Part shown: piece after piece, positions 33,197-41,872 of the stretch
How the letters are laid out: the number at the start of each line of letters is the position of its first letter
Numbering within the stretch: the first letter of the stretch is position 1
DNA from: Tannerellaceae bacterium
GTDB taxonomy: Bacteria > Bacteroidota > Bacteroidia > Bacteroidales > Tannerellaceae
DNA length: 49,427 nucleotides
Assembly (NCBI GenBank): GCA_021201865.1
Contig: JAJQEE010000006.1
Location: 1-49,427, forward strand
Reading direction: 5' to 3'
Position numbers and translations under genes: made by a program
Notes under the pieces: generated by a model
What the model was told of the DNA's origin: nothing
Database searches by the model: none
Seen by the model: the letters and a program-made list of their open reading frames with translations, nothing else

Positions 33197-35349
33197 TTCA
33201 TTGAACTTTTAAATGGTACTTTAATTAAAATCTGAATGTTTCTTCCGGGTTCGGGAATCTCCACTTTCCGGTAGAAACTCAAGTGATTATAATATTTTTT
33301 ATTTAATAAATTATGAGCAGAAAGGGTCACCTCTGCCCGGGTCTGTGCGATAGGTATATTCAGGGACAGACCTGCATGTAACAGATGTGCGCCCGGAGTC
33401 GGATCTTCATTACGGGCGATCCGGTTCTGACTGGCGATTCCCTGCCATTCTGCATGGATGCGAACCCCGTCTTTCTCCCAGACCAACGTGTGACGCATAG
33501 TAGCCGGGGGAGAGAAACTAAGCGGGATCTTTTCATCCCTGTTGTAAGTATGCACATATTCTCCACCAAAACGGTAATTGAATCCGTGCCAGGAAGGCGT
33601 TTGAATGTCTATTTCCAATCCGGCAAAAGTCGCTTCTGCTCCGGCATAGCGATAGATCTGCCCGGCGTGAGGGAGGATTGACCACTCTGCTGTAGGTTTC
33701 AGAAATATGTAGTTGCTAAACCAACTGGCGAACGGACTTAGGTTTATCGACCAGCCATCTTGTTCATAGCTGTAGGCCATATCTAATTGCCAACCACTTT
33801 CGGAACCCAGATCCGCATCCCCCTGTTCATGACGGAAAGTACCATGATGTACCCCATTAGCTGCTAACTCGTTGGCACCGGGCAGCCGGAAACTACGTCC
33901 GATGTTGAGTTTCAGTTGATGTCCGTACCAGGGATACCAAATCACTCCTAAGGAACCGGATACATCCTGAAATCGACGGTTCACTTCGTAGCTACGCCAC
34001 CGGTAGTTTTCTGTCATGTCAGTAGAATATCCCTGTTCATGCAGATAATTACGGAGATAGCTATCCTCGAAGGAGGAGATATTCAATTTTCCGTAATCAT
34101 ACCGTACACCTCCACTCAAGGACCAGTTTTCATTCGGGCGGTAGGTTGACACCCAGAGGAGACCGTTCATAAAACGGTTGTATTCCGGTAGCAAAAAAGA
34201 ATAACCACTAATCGTATTCTGTTGGTATTGAATATCCCATCCGGCGGTATGTTCCCAGTTTTCCGTTCCGGTCATCCGTAGTTTCATGCCTGAACTATAG
34301 GTGTTCAGATTAAAGTCCAGTTCTTTGTCCGGATCTGTTTCCGGCGGTGCCTGGTTTCCATAATGCGTATGGAACAGACTCCACTCTTTTCTCCGGTTAT
34401 TCTGGTAGCCCACTCTCCACTGTAGCGTAAACCCATCCCACATATATTGTTGAAGAGTAGAAGCTTTGAAGTGGTTCACCGTACTGTTAGGCAGTTCGAT
34501 ATTCCGGCTATTTCCGTCATCTTCAAGGCGACTTGCGTCCGGTATACCATGTGCCCCCGGAAAGAAGCCGGTTTTCTGGTAGGTATTACTTACTGCATAC
34601 TGGGAGAGATACCGGTAGTGGCGGTACTCTGTATAGAAGTTGACATCCCGTTCATACCCAGCCGTATTTTTCAGGCGGCGGTTAGAGATAGGCATCTTTT
34701 GGGTCAGATAAAGTACCGTATCCGTAGGTACACGGTAATCTCCGAAATGTTGCTCTGTAAAACGAAGTTTAGTATACCACCGGTCTTTTTTAAAACCTGC
34801 CATCACACTTCCTCCGATGGTTCCGTTTACGGATTTACCTAATAAAATAGCTTCACCGAAGACCTGATTTTCCGGAGGAGGAGGGAGCTGGCTGATCTCA
34901 ATCACGCCTCCCATTGCGTCACTACCATATAAAAGAGAGGAAGGTCCTTTATGCACCATGACCTGCTCCACATGGAAGGCATCTATTTCCAGCCCATGAT
35001 CGGCACCCCATTGCTGCCCCTCCTGCTTAATCCCGTTTTCAGTCACTGTGACCCGGTTGAAACCAAGCCCGCGAATCATCGGTTTGGAAAACCCGGAACC
35101 GATATCCATAGATTGAATTCCCGGGACATGTTCGAGGGATTGCATCAGATTGCCTGTGAAATGTTTCCGCAGGGAAGCAGAAGTAACCACTTCTACACTC
35201 AGGGGGGTGCTTTTCGTCCGCATACGCCTGGCAGTTTCATGCACAACAACCTCTGACAAAGAGATGTTGGTCATGGTATCCATTTCCTGGGCATATCCGG
35301 ATAAAGCTGATAGAGCAAGCAAACTACCTGCTATATAACCTATACGCAT
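33193..35349 (-). CDS. TonB-dependent outer-membrane receptor, probable metal importer
   Basis: A 718-residue outer-membrane receptor. The signal peptide ends near residue 20 (GYAQ). The plug domain follows (TNISLSEVVVHETARRMRTKSTPLSVEVV, IRGLGFNRVTVTENG, GPSSLLYGSDAMGGVIEIS), then a 22-strand barrel. No N-terminal carboxypeptidase-like extension is present, so it is not a SusC glycan importer. Exposed-looking stretches are rich in His (HTHYGN, HHGTFRHEQGD). With a His-rich DUF4625 lipoprotein after it and a His/Cys protein before it, the most likely cargo is zinc or another transition metal, by analogy with ZnuD-type receptors. Substrate is inferred from context. Confidence 0.9.
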   Translation of the reverse strand: MRIGYIAGSLLALSALSGYAQEMDTMTNISLSEVVVHETARRMRTKSTPLSVEVVTSASLRKHFTGNLMQSLEHVPGIQSMDIGSGFSKPMIRGLGFNRVTVTENGIKQEGQQWGADHGLEIDAFHVEQVMVHKGPSSLLYGSDAMGGVIEISQLPPPPENQVFGEAILLGKSVNGTIGGSVMAGFKKDRWYTKLRFTEQHFGDYRVPTDTVLYLTQKMPISNRRLKNTAGYERDVNFYTEYRHYRYLSQYAVSNTYQKTGFFPGAHGIPDASRLEDDGNSRNIELPNSTVNHFKASTLQQYMWDGFTLQWRVGYQNNRRKEWSLFHTHYGNQAPPETDPDKELDFNLNTYSSGMKLRMTGTENWEHTAGWDIQYQQNTISGYSFLLPEYNRFMNGLLWVSTYRPNENWSLSGGVRYDYGKLNISSFEDSYLRNYLHEQGYSTDMTENYRWRSYEVNRRFQDVSGSLGVIWYPWYGHQLKLNIGRSFRLPGANELAANGVHHGTFRHEQGDADLGSESGWQLDMAYSYEQDGWSINLSPFASWFSNYIFLKPTAEWSILPHAGQIYRYAGAEATFAGLEIDIQTPSWHGFNYRFGGEYVHTYNRDEKIPLSFSPPATMRHTLVWEKDGVRIHAEWQGIASQNRIARNEDPTPGAHLLHAGLSLNIPIAQTRAEVTLSAHNLLNKKYYNHLSFYRKVEIPEPGRNIQILIKVPFKSSMK

Positions 35350-35427
35350 ATACTTTTTTTAGTTTGTAAATAGGATTACAAATAGAAGATTACCGGACAG
35401 ACCCATGGCTGAACCGGAAATTACTGA

Positions 35428-35766
35428 CTAATAATACTTATGCGATGGCGGGAGGGCCACGGAGGTAATAGGCATGCGGATCATGGAGTGTTTCCGCAAA
35501 AAGGTAAGAAATAGATTCAACCGGAAGGAAAGAAAATAAACGACGGAGTCTTGCGTTTCCGTTTCTGTAAAACTGGAATAGAAGAAATGACAGATCAGAC
35601 AGTCATCTCCGGAGTCTTCCTTTGAATCAGGGGTTGCGTCTTCTACTGCATGACAACAATGAGGCTCTTCATGTTGATGAAAAGCTTTCAGCATCACAGG
35701 CAACATAAAGAGTATAACCAATACCCATGCTGACCACCTGTTTTGTATGGATCTTTGCTGTGTCAT
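35428..35766 (-). CDS. Small His/Cys-rich membrane-anchored protein upstream of the TonB receptor
   Basis: A 112-residue protein with one N-terminal hydrophobic helix (residues 13-27) followed by a metal-binding-like segment: HQHEEPHCCH near residues 30-39 and DDCLICHFF near residues 54-62. A second hydrophobic stretch (VVYFLSFRLNLFLTFL) follows. The CxxCH could bind heme but is more likely part of a metal site together with the HxH. It is the first gene of the operon and has the best promoter in the window. A role in sensing or handling metal in the envelope is inferred. Confidence 0.7.
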   Translation of the reverse strand: MTQQRSIQNRWSAWVLVILFMLPVMLKAFHQHEEPHCCHAVEDATPDSKEDSGDDCLICHFFYSSFTETETQDSVVYFLSFRLNLFLTFLRKHSMIRMPITSVALPPSHKYY

Positions 35767-35783
35767 GTTTCGTTAAGACCAGA

Positions 35784-35815
35784 CAAAGATAGATTGAAAA
35801 TTGTTAACAACCAAA
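35784..35815 (-). promoter_or_regulatory. Promoter of the TonB/metal operon (TTTG-N20-TATCTTTG)
   Basis: On the minus strand TTTG (35812-35815) and TATCTTTG (35784-35791) are exactly 20 bases apart, a textbook Bacteroidetes promoter. A 10-bp perfect palindrome, TTGTTAACAA at 35801-35810, lies in the spacer where a repressor could block the polymerase. Confidence 0.75.
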
Positions 35816-35832
35816 CAGGAAAGGACGGATTC

Positions 35833-36021
35833 TTATTTAATAATTAACTCAAAATCGGGAAGAATGGCCATTCCGTGGTCCAGAATATCTGCCTGTATAC
35901 GATCGAATCCCCGGTTCTCTTTATCCCGTGTAAAAAAGTAAAGGCGGATAGGAACTCCCCGGTCTGTACTTTCCAGTTCTCCTACTCCAACTTTTCTTTG
36001 GTTTAAGTTACTCTTTCCATC
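35833..36021 (-). pseudogene. C-terminal remnant of an MscS-family mechanosensitive channel
   Basis: A stop-free stretch of 62 codons reads VGVGELESTDRGVPIRLYFF and ends DRIQADILDHGMAILPDFEL plus IIK, which matches the cytoplasmic C-terminal end of YbdG/MscM-type MscS channels. No channel-forming part is present upstream. It lies immediately behind, and in the same frame as, the stop codon (TAG) of the next upstream gene. It looks like a deletion relic in which an unrelated gene replaced the 5' part of the channel gene. Confidence 0.65.
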
Positions 36022-36498
36022 CTACTCGTTTTCTCCGTACAATTTTTTCAGTTCATCCCGTATATGGCTATAGGCATATAATACGATCTCCGGGGAAAGA
36101 TTTTTATTGAAAGCTACTTTCTGGGGATTACCGGTAAGGAAGACCTCTTTAAAGATATCTGCAAATTTAGGATAGTCTAATGTCTTTACGAGGTCATTGA
36201 TAACTAATTCATAGAGGATCCGGTTGGTGGGATCTATAAAAAAATAAAAAGGATTTTTCTGATCCGGCGTAGGATTATGGTTCAGGATGTTCGCAATTAT
36301 CTCCTTTTTATCAGGATTATCTTTAATGAAATAAAGATTCTCATAATGCTGGTATTGCTCTACTTCGTCCCGGTTAAACAGGATCTTGTCTTCAAACTGA
36401 TATTCTGTCAATAACTGACGGGATATTAATCGGTCAAGTATCTCCAAAGAAATACTTCCATCGCTGACAATCGCAGCTTTGGTTACTAAAGTTACCAT
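36022..36498 (-). CDS. Hypothetical protein (158 aa)
   Basis: A soluble, acidic protein with no signal peptide or cysteine. It starts MVTLVTKAAIVSDGSISLEI and ends RDELKKLYGENE. The middle reads KNPFYFFIDPTNRILYELVINDLVKTLDYPKFADIFKEVFLTGNP, a helical pattern not matched to a family I know. The ATG is the only start consistent with the length. Its stop codon abuts the MscS remnant in frame. Function unknown. Confidence 0.6.
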   Translation of the reverse strand: MVTLVTKAAIVSDGSISLEILDRLISRQLLTEYQFEDKILFNRDEVEQYQHYENLYFIKDNPDKKEIIANILNHNPTPDQKNPFYFFIDPTNRILYELVINDLVKTLDYPKFADIFKEVFLTGNPQKVAFNKNLSPEIVLYAYSHIRDELKKLYGENE

Positions 36499-36672
36499 GA
36501 TATTTTTTTTAGCGGGTTTTTATGTTAGAGTTCCTTTTTTATAAAAGAAACCCCATGAATAGAACAAAAATACTTTTTTCTCTGAAAGAAGACAAATCTT
36601 TTCCTGTTTTATATAAAAATATAAAAGTCAGGGACCAACCATATCAGTAGTTCAGCCAGCGTGGTGTTAAAA

Positions 36673-37170
36673 TTATATACTCTTTCCTTTATAGCGTCTG
36701 ATCAAAGATTGTAAATTCGTTTCCCTGAAAACCGTTTCCTTATCACAGTAATTGAACCCATCTTCCAGCGCCTCTTCAAAGTAGATGCGGGCTTCTTCAT
36801 AGTAGGGAATAGTGAGACGACGTACCAGATCAGCAAATTCATTGAAGTCCTTAATCCGGCAACTGTCCCGGGAAGCGGAATGAAAACATCCCGGATGAAG
36901 GAAGGCCATAAGGAAAGGAGTGGCAACCGGTAAAATAGAACTCAGGGGCCTGCATTCGCTATCCGGAGAATCGGGAGCATACCGGTAACATCCTTCCGGC
37001 CGGACCCCTCTTAGTGGAGAAACCACGATATGGTGTACAATGCGAAAACCGGTTGCAATCGTTTTTCCGTTGCTATCCAGTTTGTTTCTCCATTCTAATA
37101 ACCCTTGAGAGGGACTCTCAATCAGGGCACCACATTCATCGCATACATATTGTTTAAAAACTTCCAACAT
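36673..37170 (-). CDS. Hypothetical protein with a CxxC zinc-knuckle-like N-terminus (165 aa)
   Basis: The product starts MLEVFKQYVCDECGALIESP, where the CxxC suggests half of a zinc site. A second Cys-rich segment lies in the middle (GCFHSASRDSC), and the C-terminal half is helical with aromatic residues (YYEEARIYFEEALEDGFNY). I chose the ATG at 37170; the longer frame adds 18 residues that look like an untranslated leader. The family is not recognised. It stands alone. Confidence 0.6.
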   Translation of the reverse strand: MLEVFKQYVCDECGALIESPSQGLLEWRNKLDSNGKTIATGFRIVHHIVVSPLRGVRPEGCYRYAPDSPDSECRPLSSILPVATPFLMAFLHPGCFHSASRDSCRIKDFNEFADLVRRLTIPYYEEARIYFEEALEDGFNYCDKETVFRETNLQSLIRRYKGKSI

Positions 37171-37392
37171 GGCTTTATTCTTTAGGCAATTGTTACCTAA
37201 ATATATAAAATAAGAACTACTCAAACGTATGTTTTAAATACGTTCTGCACAAGAACAGGAATTAGAAATGACGAATTTTGAGGTTTTACTCATACCTGTT
37301 AACGCTAAGTGAAAAACAACCTTCTGATTGTTTCCTTTTTATTATTGTTGTTATTTTTTGCTTGAAACCTTCCTGCCTGAGTATACAAAAAA

Positions 37393-37905
37393 TTATTCTT
37401 TGAAAAAAATGGTGGTAAACAGCTTTCGTCCGGCATCCGTAACGGTTAACTTATCATATAGGTGACGGGCTTTTCCCCTTTCATAATATCCTTCCAGCAA
37501 ATTGACGATCAGGTCTGCTTCAAACAAAGGTTCAAATCGTAATTCCTGTGCCGCATGAAACTGGTGATGCGTACCAACCACGTCAGCCAGCCATTGCTTT
37601 TCATCCGGTGTGAGACAGTGAACATCTCTCAGCCATTCAGTGGTGATAATCTTTCCTTCTTTTTGCTGATATTCCGGCAAAGAATTTCCATGCTTCAGTA
37701 TCGCTACCGGACAACCAATGTCGTGTAACCAGGCAGCCATTTCCATCAGGTTAACCGTCTGTTCTCCCAGGTTTTCTCCGGCAGCGATCAGACGGGTATA
37801 ACTGGCAACCGCCTGTGTATGCAAAATATGTCTTTCCGCATGCTCCTGTTGTGCATAGTAAGCAATGACCCGCAGCGCCAGTTTGTCTTTACAATCCCAT
37901 TCCAT
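37393..37905 (-). CDS. HD-domain phosphohydrolase
   Basis: A 170-residue HD-superfamily protein. The metal-binding pattern is visible as His29 (ERHILHTQAV), His61-Asp62 (WLHDIGCP), HH in VVGTHHQFH near residue 113 and Asp in FEADLIVNLLEG near residue 140. Members hydrolyse phosphate esters of nucleotides or related compounds, and the substrate is unknown. There is no signal peptide and it is monocistronic. Confidence 0.85.
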   Translation of the reverse strand: MEWDCKDKLALRVIAYYAQQEHAERHILHTQAVASYTRLIAAGENLGEQTVNLMEMAAWLHDIGCPVAILKHGNSLPEYQQKEGKIITTEWLRDVHCLTPDEKQWLADVVGTHHQFHAAQELRFEPLFEADLIVNLLEGYYERGKARHLYDKLTVTDAGRKLFTTIFFKE

Positions 37906-38041
37906 TTGATAATCTCCTCTTCTTTCGTTTACTATAAACTCTCCCTTTTTGTTTCTTATAACATCCCTTTTACTAAACTGTTTTCTGTTCCGGTCCCTTC
38001 CTGCAGGAGAGATAGAGAATATGCTAACATTTAACCCATCT

Positions 38042-38581
38042 TTAATTGGTATAGAATCTTAACCGTTTAAAGGTATAAGTCAGTTTATAGTTATTTATAT
38101 GGATATTGGTAGTAGGGATTTGCTCCTCCTCTAAATAAGAAAACAAAAACCCTGTGTCATCAGAATCAATTATTAATTTTAGGGTATCAAATCCCGATAT
38201 TTCGTACCGGGCAGACTCTCCGGCTACCGACATATACTCGTCAGGAGTGATGTGTACTTTATTTTTCTTTGTTACATACTCATATCCTGTATAGGGCCTA
38301 TTTGTTGCAGGTGATGTATCCGTCATCCTATACCATCCATTCAAAAACCGGCTGTTATCCGTAAACTGAATGGTATCCTGAAAGAAGAAACCAGATGCTT
38401 CCAGTTTCTTTTCCAGCAAATTACTGATTTTTTCATCGGAGGTATGGATCTCTATGATCAGGTTTTCTTTTGCCCAGATCCCAATCAGATCCTTATCTAA
38501 CTTATCATCTTTGCTACAGTGCACATGGCCCAAAAGAATGAATATAAGAAAACACAGCATCTTGATTCTCTTCATAATCAC
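38042..38581 (-). CDS. Hypothetical lipoprotein (179 aa)
   Basis: An N-terminal hydrophobic segment ends in HVHCSKDDKLDKDL. The CSKDD pattern is common in Bacteroidetes lipoproteins, although the -3 to -1 residues are not an ideal lipobox. The mature part is beta-rich and lipocalin-like in pattern (LIGIWAKENLIIEIH, TIQFTDNSRFLNGWYRM, YKLTYTFKRLRFYTN). No specific family was recognised. It is transcribed alone. Confidence 0.65.
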   Translation of the reverse strand: MIMKRIKMLCFLIFILLGHVHCSKDDKLDKDLIGIWAKENLIIEIHTSDEKISNLLEKKLEASGFFFQDTIQFTDNSRFLNGWYRMTDTSPATNRPYTGYEYVTKKNKVHITPDEYMSVAGESARYEISGFDTLKLIIDSDDTGFLFSYLEEEQIPTTNIHINNYKLTYTFKRLRFYTN

Positions 38582-38681
38582 TTTTCATCTACTAATCATA
38601 CTTATCTTTTGATCTCTTTTTAGTTAGATGCAGCTCTTTTTCGTTTTGCTGCACAGGGATATAAAAATGAAAACACAAAAA

Positions 38682-38713
38682 AGAAGAGAGCTGGATATTT
38701 CCAGCTCTCTTCT
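38682..38713 (-). terminator. Terminator after the DUF1080 gene
   Basis: AGAAGAGAGCTGG pairs perfectly with CCAGCTCTCTTCT (13 bp) around a 6-base loop. On the minus strand a T-rich tract (TTTTTGTGTTTT) follows. Confidence 0.85.
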
Positions 38714-38739
38714 GTGTCTTCTGTTATTTTATAAATAGA

Positions 38740-39397
38740 TTACCAGGTTGTCAAAGTAACATTCCGGAACTGGATTGCTTTGCCTTCGCTTTGCAGCCCA
38801 ATATGTCCTGATTTCACTTTGTTTGTTCCCGTATTCTGGAATACACCATTAATATATACCGTGATTACACCGTCTCTTACAAAGATATTCGCTTCATTCC
38901 ATTCACCGGCTGGTTTTTCACTGGATGCATTTGTTTTTTTTCACAACAGGGAAAGCCGGACGTTCTTCTCCCGGACGGAGATTGAACTCTTCGAGGTCAG
39001 AACCACCTAACAATACAAAGTCTCCTGCGTTACCGGCTGCCAACTGGCATTCGATACCATTGGGGAAAGGATTTTTTGGATCTTCGATCAATACAAAAAT
39101 ACCACTGTTCGATTCTCCTTCATCCCAGCGCCATTCCACATGTAATTTGTAGTTATCATACTTCTCTTTGGTATACATATACCCCAGTGGTGCACCTTTG
39201 ATATGGATCACTCCGTTCTTTACAGAATAAACCTGGTCAGCCGGAACCGCGTTTTTCTCTACTACAAATTCCCAGTTGGACAGGTCTTTCCCGTTAAACA
39301 ACTTAGTTGTCTTCTGTGCGCTTGTTTCACCTCCGAAACAGAACGTAGCTGCTGCGATCACAGCCATTAATAGCATACTTTTTTCATGGTCATTCAA
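38740..39397 (-). pseudogene. DUF1080 (3-keto-disaccharide hydrolase-like) secreted protein, frameshifted
   Basis: The first part encodes a signal peptide and a DUF1080 domain (TKLFNGKDLSNWEFV, GVIHIKGAPLGYMYTKEKYDNYKL, WRWDEGESNSGIFVLIED, GIECQLAAGNAGDFVLLGG). The frame breaks after PVVKK at a run of eight T (plus strand, 38934-38941). Read as seven, it continues TNASSEKPAGEWNEANIFV and ends VTLTTW, completing the domain. The N-terminus is also suspicious: MNDHEK is an odd signal-peptide start, and one more A in a six-base run at 39379-39384 would give MKKSMLLMAVIAAATF from an ATG at 39387. DUF1080 proteins cleave 3-keto-glycosides. It follows the ettA gene by 11 bases. Confidence 0.8.
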
Positions 39398-39408
39398 AAT
39401 TTATGTAA

Positions 39409-41094
39409 TTAGTCAATTAGTTTACGGTAACGTACTCTTTTAGGTTCTTCGTAACCGGATTGCTTCCGTTTGTATTCTTCATATTCAGAGTAAGTACCTT
39501 CATAATATACCACTTCAGAATTTCCTTCAAAGGACAGTATATGTGTACAGATACGATCCAGGAACCAGCGGTCGTGGGAAATAACCACTGCACATCCGGC
39601 AAAATTCTCCAGCCCTTCTTCCAGCGCACGCAGGGTGTTTACATCAATATCATTGGTCGGCTCATCCAATAATAGGACATTCGCTTCTGCTTTCAGAGTT
39701 AATGCCAGATGCAACCGGTTTTTTCACCACCGGAAAGTACCCCACAAAGTTTTTCCTGGTCAGCTCCGGCAAAGTTAAAGCGGGAGAGATAAGCCCGTGA
39801 GTTGATCTCTTTACCCCCTACACGGATAAATTCCTGTCCTCCGGAAATGACCTGGTATACCGTTTTATTGGGATCAATGTCTTTATGACTCTGGTCTGCG
39901 TAACCTAACGCAACGGTTTCTCCTACTTCAAAAGTCCCTTTATCAATGGTTTCCATACCCATGATCATTTTAAAGAGAGTGGTTTTACCGGCACCATTCG
40001 GACCGATCACCCCTACAATACCATTCGGAGGAAGCATAAAATCCAGGTTATCAAACAGCAATTTATCACCAAATGCTTTGGCTACCTGGTGAGCTTCGAT
40101 CACTTTATTACCCAGACGCGGACCATTCGGAATAAATAATTCCAGTTTAGCTTCCCGCTCTTTCTGATCCTCATTCAGCAATCTTTCATACGAATTCAAA
40201 CGAGCCTTTCCTTTTGCCTGACGGGCTTTGGGAGCCATATTAATCCATTCCAGCTCACGTTCCAGTGTTTTCCGGCGTTTGCTGGCCTGCTTTTCTTCCT
40301 GAGCCATTCGTTTCGTTTTCTGATCCAGCCAGGAAGAGTAATTCCCTTTCCATGGAATCCCTTCACCCCGGTCTAATTCCAGGATCCATCCGGCCACATG
40401 ATCCAGAAAGTAACGGTCATGCGTGATACAGATCACTGTTCCTTCATATTGTTGCAAGTGCTGTTCCAGCCAGTCAATGGATTCCGCATCTAAATGGTTG
40501 GTCGGTTCATCCAGCAGCAAGACATCCGGTTGTTGCAATAGCAGGCGGCACAATGCCACCCGGCGTTTTTCACCTCCGGACAACGTATCTACCACCTGAT
40601 CTTCCGGGGGGGCAACGCAATGCATCCATGGCACGTTCCAGACGGCTGTCTAAATTCCATGCGTCCGTAGCGTCAATTTTATCCTGAAGTTCAGCCTGAC
40701 GGGCAATCAAGGCATCCATCTTGTCGGGGTCTTCCAATATTTCCGGATCCCCGAATCTTTCATTTACTTCCTCATATTCTTTTAATACATCTACGATTCC
40801 CTGTACACCTTCCTGTACGATTTCCTTCACGGTCTTACCGGATTCAAGCTGTGGATCCTGTTCCAGATATCCCACAGAATATCCCGGAGAGAAAACCACA
40901 TCTCCCTGGTATTCTTTTTCAATACCAGCAATAATCTTGAGCAACGTGGACTTACCGGACCCGTTCAGACCGATAATACCAATTTTTGCACCGTAAAAAA
41001 AAGATAGATAGATATTTTTCAGAACTTGTTTTTGCGGTGGGAACGTTTTACTTACGCCCACCATGGAAAAAATAATTTTCTTATCGTCTGCCAT
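39409..41094 (-). pseudogene. ettA: EttA-type ABC-F ATPase, interrupted by two homopolymer indels
   Basis: EttA binds the ribosomal E site and gates translation by energy state. The first segment has Walker A GLNGSGKSTLLK and reads on to ALRC; the second starts [21 protein letters not shown] and includes the second Walker [13 protein letters not shown]; the third starts [20 protein letters not shown]. Breaks lie at a G7 run (40606-40612, six expected) and a T6 run (39719-39724, seven expected). Correcting one +1 and one -1 gives 561 residues, close to the 555 of Escherichia coli EttA. The protein sequence is otherwise intact, so sequence error is the favoured reason. Confidence 0.9.
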
Positions 41095-41139
41095 ATGTAG
41101 CGAACTATTTTAGTGCATTTGTTTAAATCAACTTTTTCG

Positions 41140-41147
41140 CAAAGATA
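41140..41147 (-). promoter_or_regulatory. -7 box for ettA (TATCTTTG)
   Basis: On the minus strand TATCTTTG lies about 45 bases before the ettA start codon. No -33 element with good spacing is seen. Confidence 0.5.
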
Positions 41148-41205
41148 ACAAAATAACTACTTTTCAGGGAAGATTTTTATGGCACTCTTTTATAAAGCAT
41201 GTCCA

Positions 41206-41231
41206 AAAAGCATGTTTTAGAACATGCTTTT
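41206..41231. terminator. Perfect 11-bp hairpin upstream of the candidate small RNA
   Basis: AAAAGCATGTT and AACATGCTTTT are exact reverse complements around TTAG. A/T-rich on both sides, it could stop transcription in either direction, though no gene ends here. Confidence 0.5.
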
Positions 41232-41295
41232 GTTAAACAAGGTTAAGAATAAGCATTTTATTTGCTGTTTATATGTTGCATAACATAAAAAGCCT

Positions 41296-41303
41296 TATAT
41301 TTG
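41296..41303 (+). promoter_or_regulatory. -7 box for the candidate small RNA (TATATTTG)
   Basis: TATATTTG is a full consensus match. A TTG at 41276-41278 is 17 bases upstream, slightly closer than the usual 19-21. Confidence 0.55.
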
Positions 41304-41309
41304 CAATGT

Positions 41310-41376
41310 GTTTTTCATGGTATTAGATTTAAGGTTAACAATGAAGATTGGTTGTCGTGAGACAGCCATTTTTTTT
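41310..41376 (+). ncRNA. Candidate small RNA of about 65-70 nt
   Basis: A consensus -7 box is followed by about 40 bases with no open reading frame and then a compact intrinsic terminator. The stem GGTTGTC/GACAGCC (7 bp) has a GTGA tetraloop of the GNRA type and is followed by ATTTTTTTT. It lies in a 780-bp gene-free region on the strand opposite to ettA. The start is estimated from the -7 box and is uncertain by a few bases. Confidence 0.5.
41350..41376 (+). terminator. Intrinsic terminator with GNRA loop
   Basis: GGTTGTC (41350-41356) pairs with GACAGCC (41361-41367), GTGA is the loop, and eight T follow after one A. Confidence 0.8.
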
Positions 41377-41531
41377 GCCCTTATATATACGGAATTAAGA
41401 TACCATAGCCACCTGACAGTTATCTTATCAAACAGACTTACTTATATATAAAACACCGAGTGCTTACAGGTTTTCTTTTCGGAAACTATTCCTAATTAAA
41501 CCAGCTATTTTTCATTTTATGCATACAGGTT

Positions 41532-41619
41532 AGGTTGTACCCCCTGGGGTTCAGGGTTATATCCCCGGCATCTTAACCTTGCAATCCCGGGATCAAAAGG
41601 TTACAACCCCGGGGTCTTA
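41532..41619. repeat. Four tandem 22-bp degenerate repeats
   Basis: Four exactly 22-bp units lie end to end at 41532-41553, 41554-41575, 41576-41597 and 41598-41619. Each has a GGTT-like start, a palindromic core (CCCCCTGGGG, CCCCGG, CCCGGG, CCCCGGGG) and mostly a TCTTA end. Units 2 and 4 are the most alike. The remaining gene-free sequence up to 41863 shows only a weak A/T-flanked inverted pair near 41705-41743. Confidence 0.8.
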
Positions 41620-41863
41620 ACCTATCTTCTCTGCAAATATTGAATAATATGTCATGAAAATTTGAGTAAGCTACCTGCATATATTTTTAACTTTCCGTAT
41701 AACAAAAAAGAAGGCTTTCCAAAAATCGAAAACTTCTTCTTTTAGTTAGTTATTTTCAAACCAGATTTTCATTTAGTGTAAATCACCCCCCATAGTTTTA
41801 TTCGAATGAATATGTTACTGATTTTATTGTCCCGGAAATAGGTAATCTCTTATGATATTCTAC

Positions 41864-41871
41864 TATCTTTG
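41864..41871 (+). promoter_or_regulatory. -7 box immediately before the DUF1801 start codon (TATCTTTG)
   Basis: TATCTTTG ends two bases before the ATG pair at 41873 and 41876. If used, the transcript would begin at or inside the start codon. Confidence 0.45.
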
Positions 41872-41872
41872 A

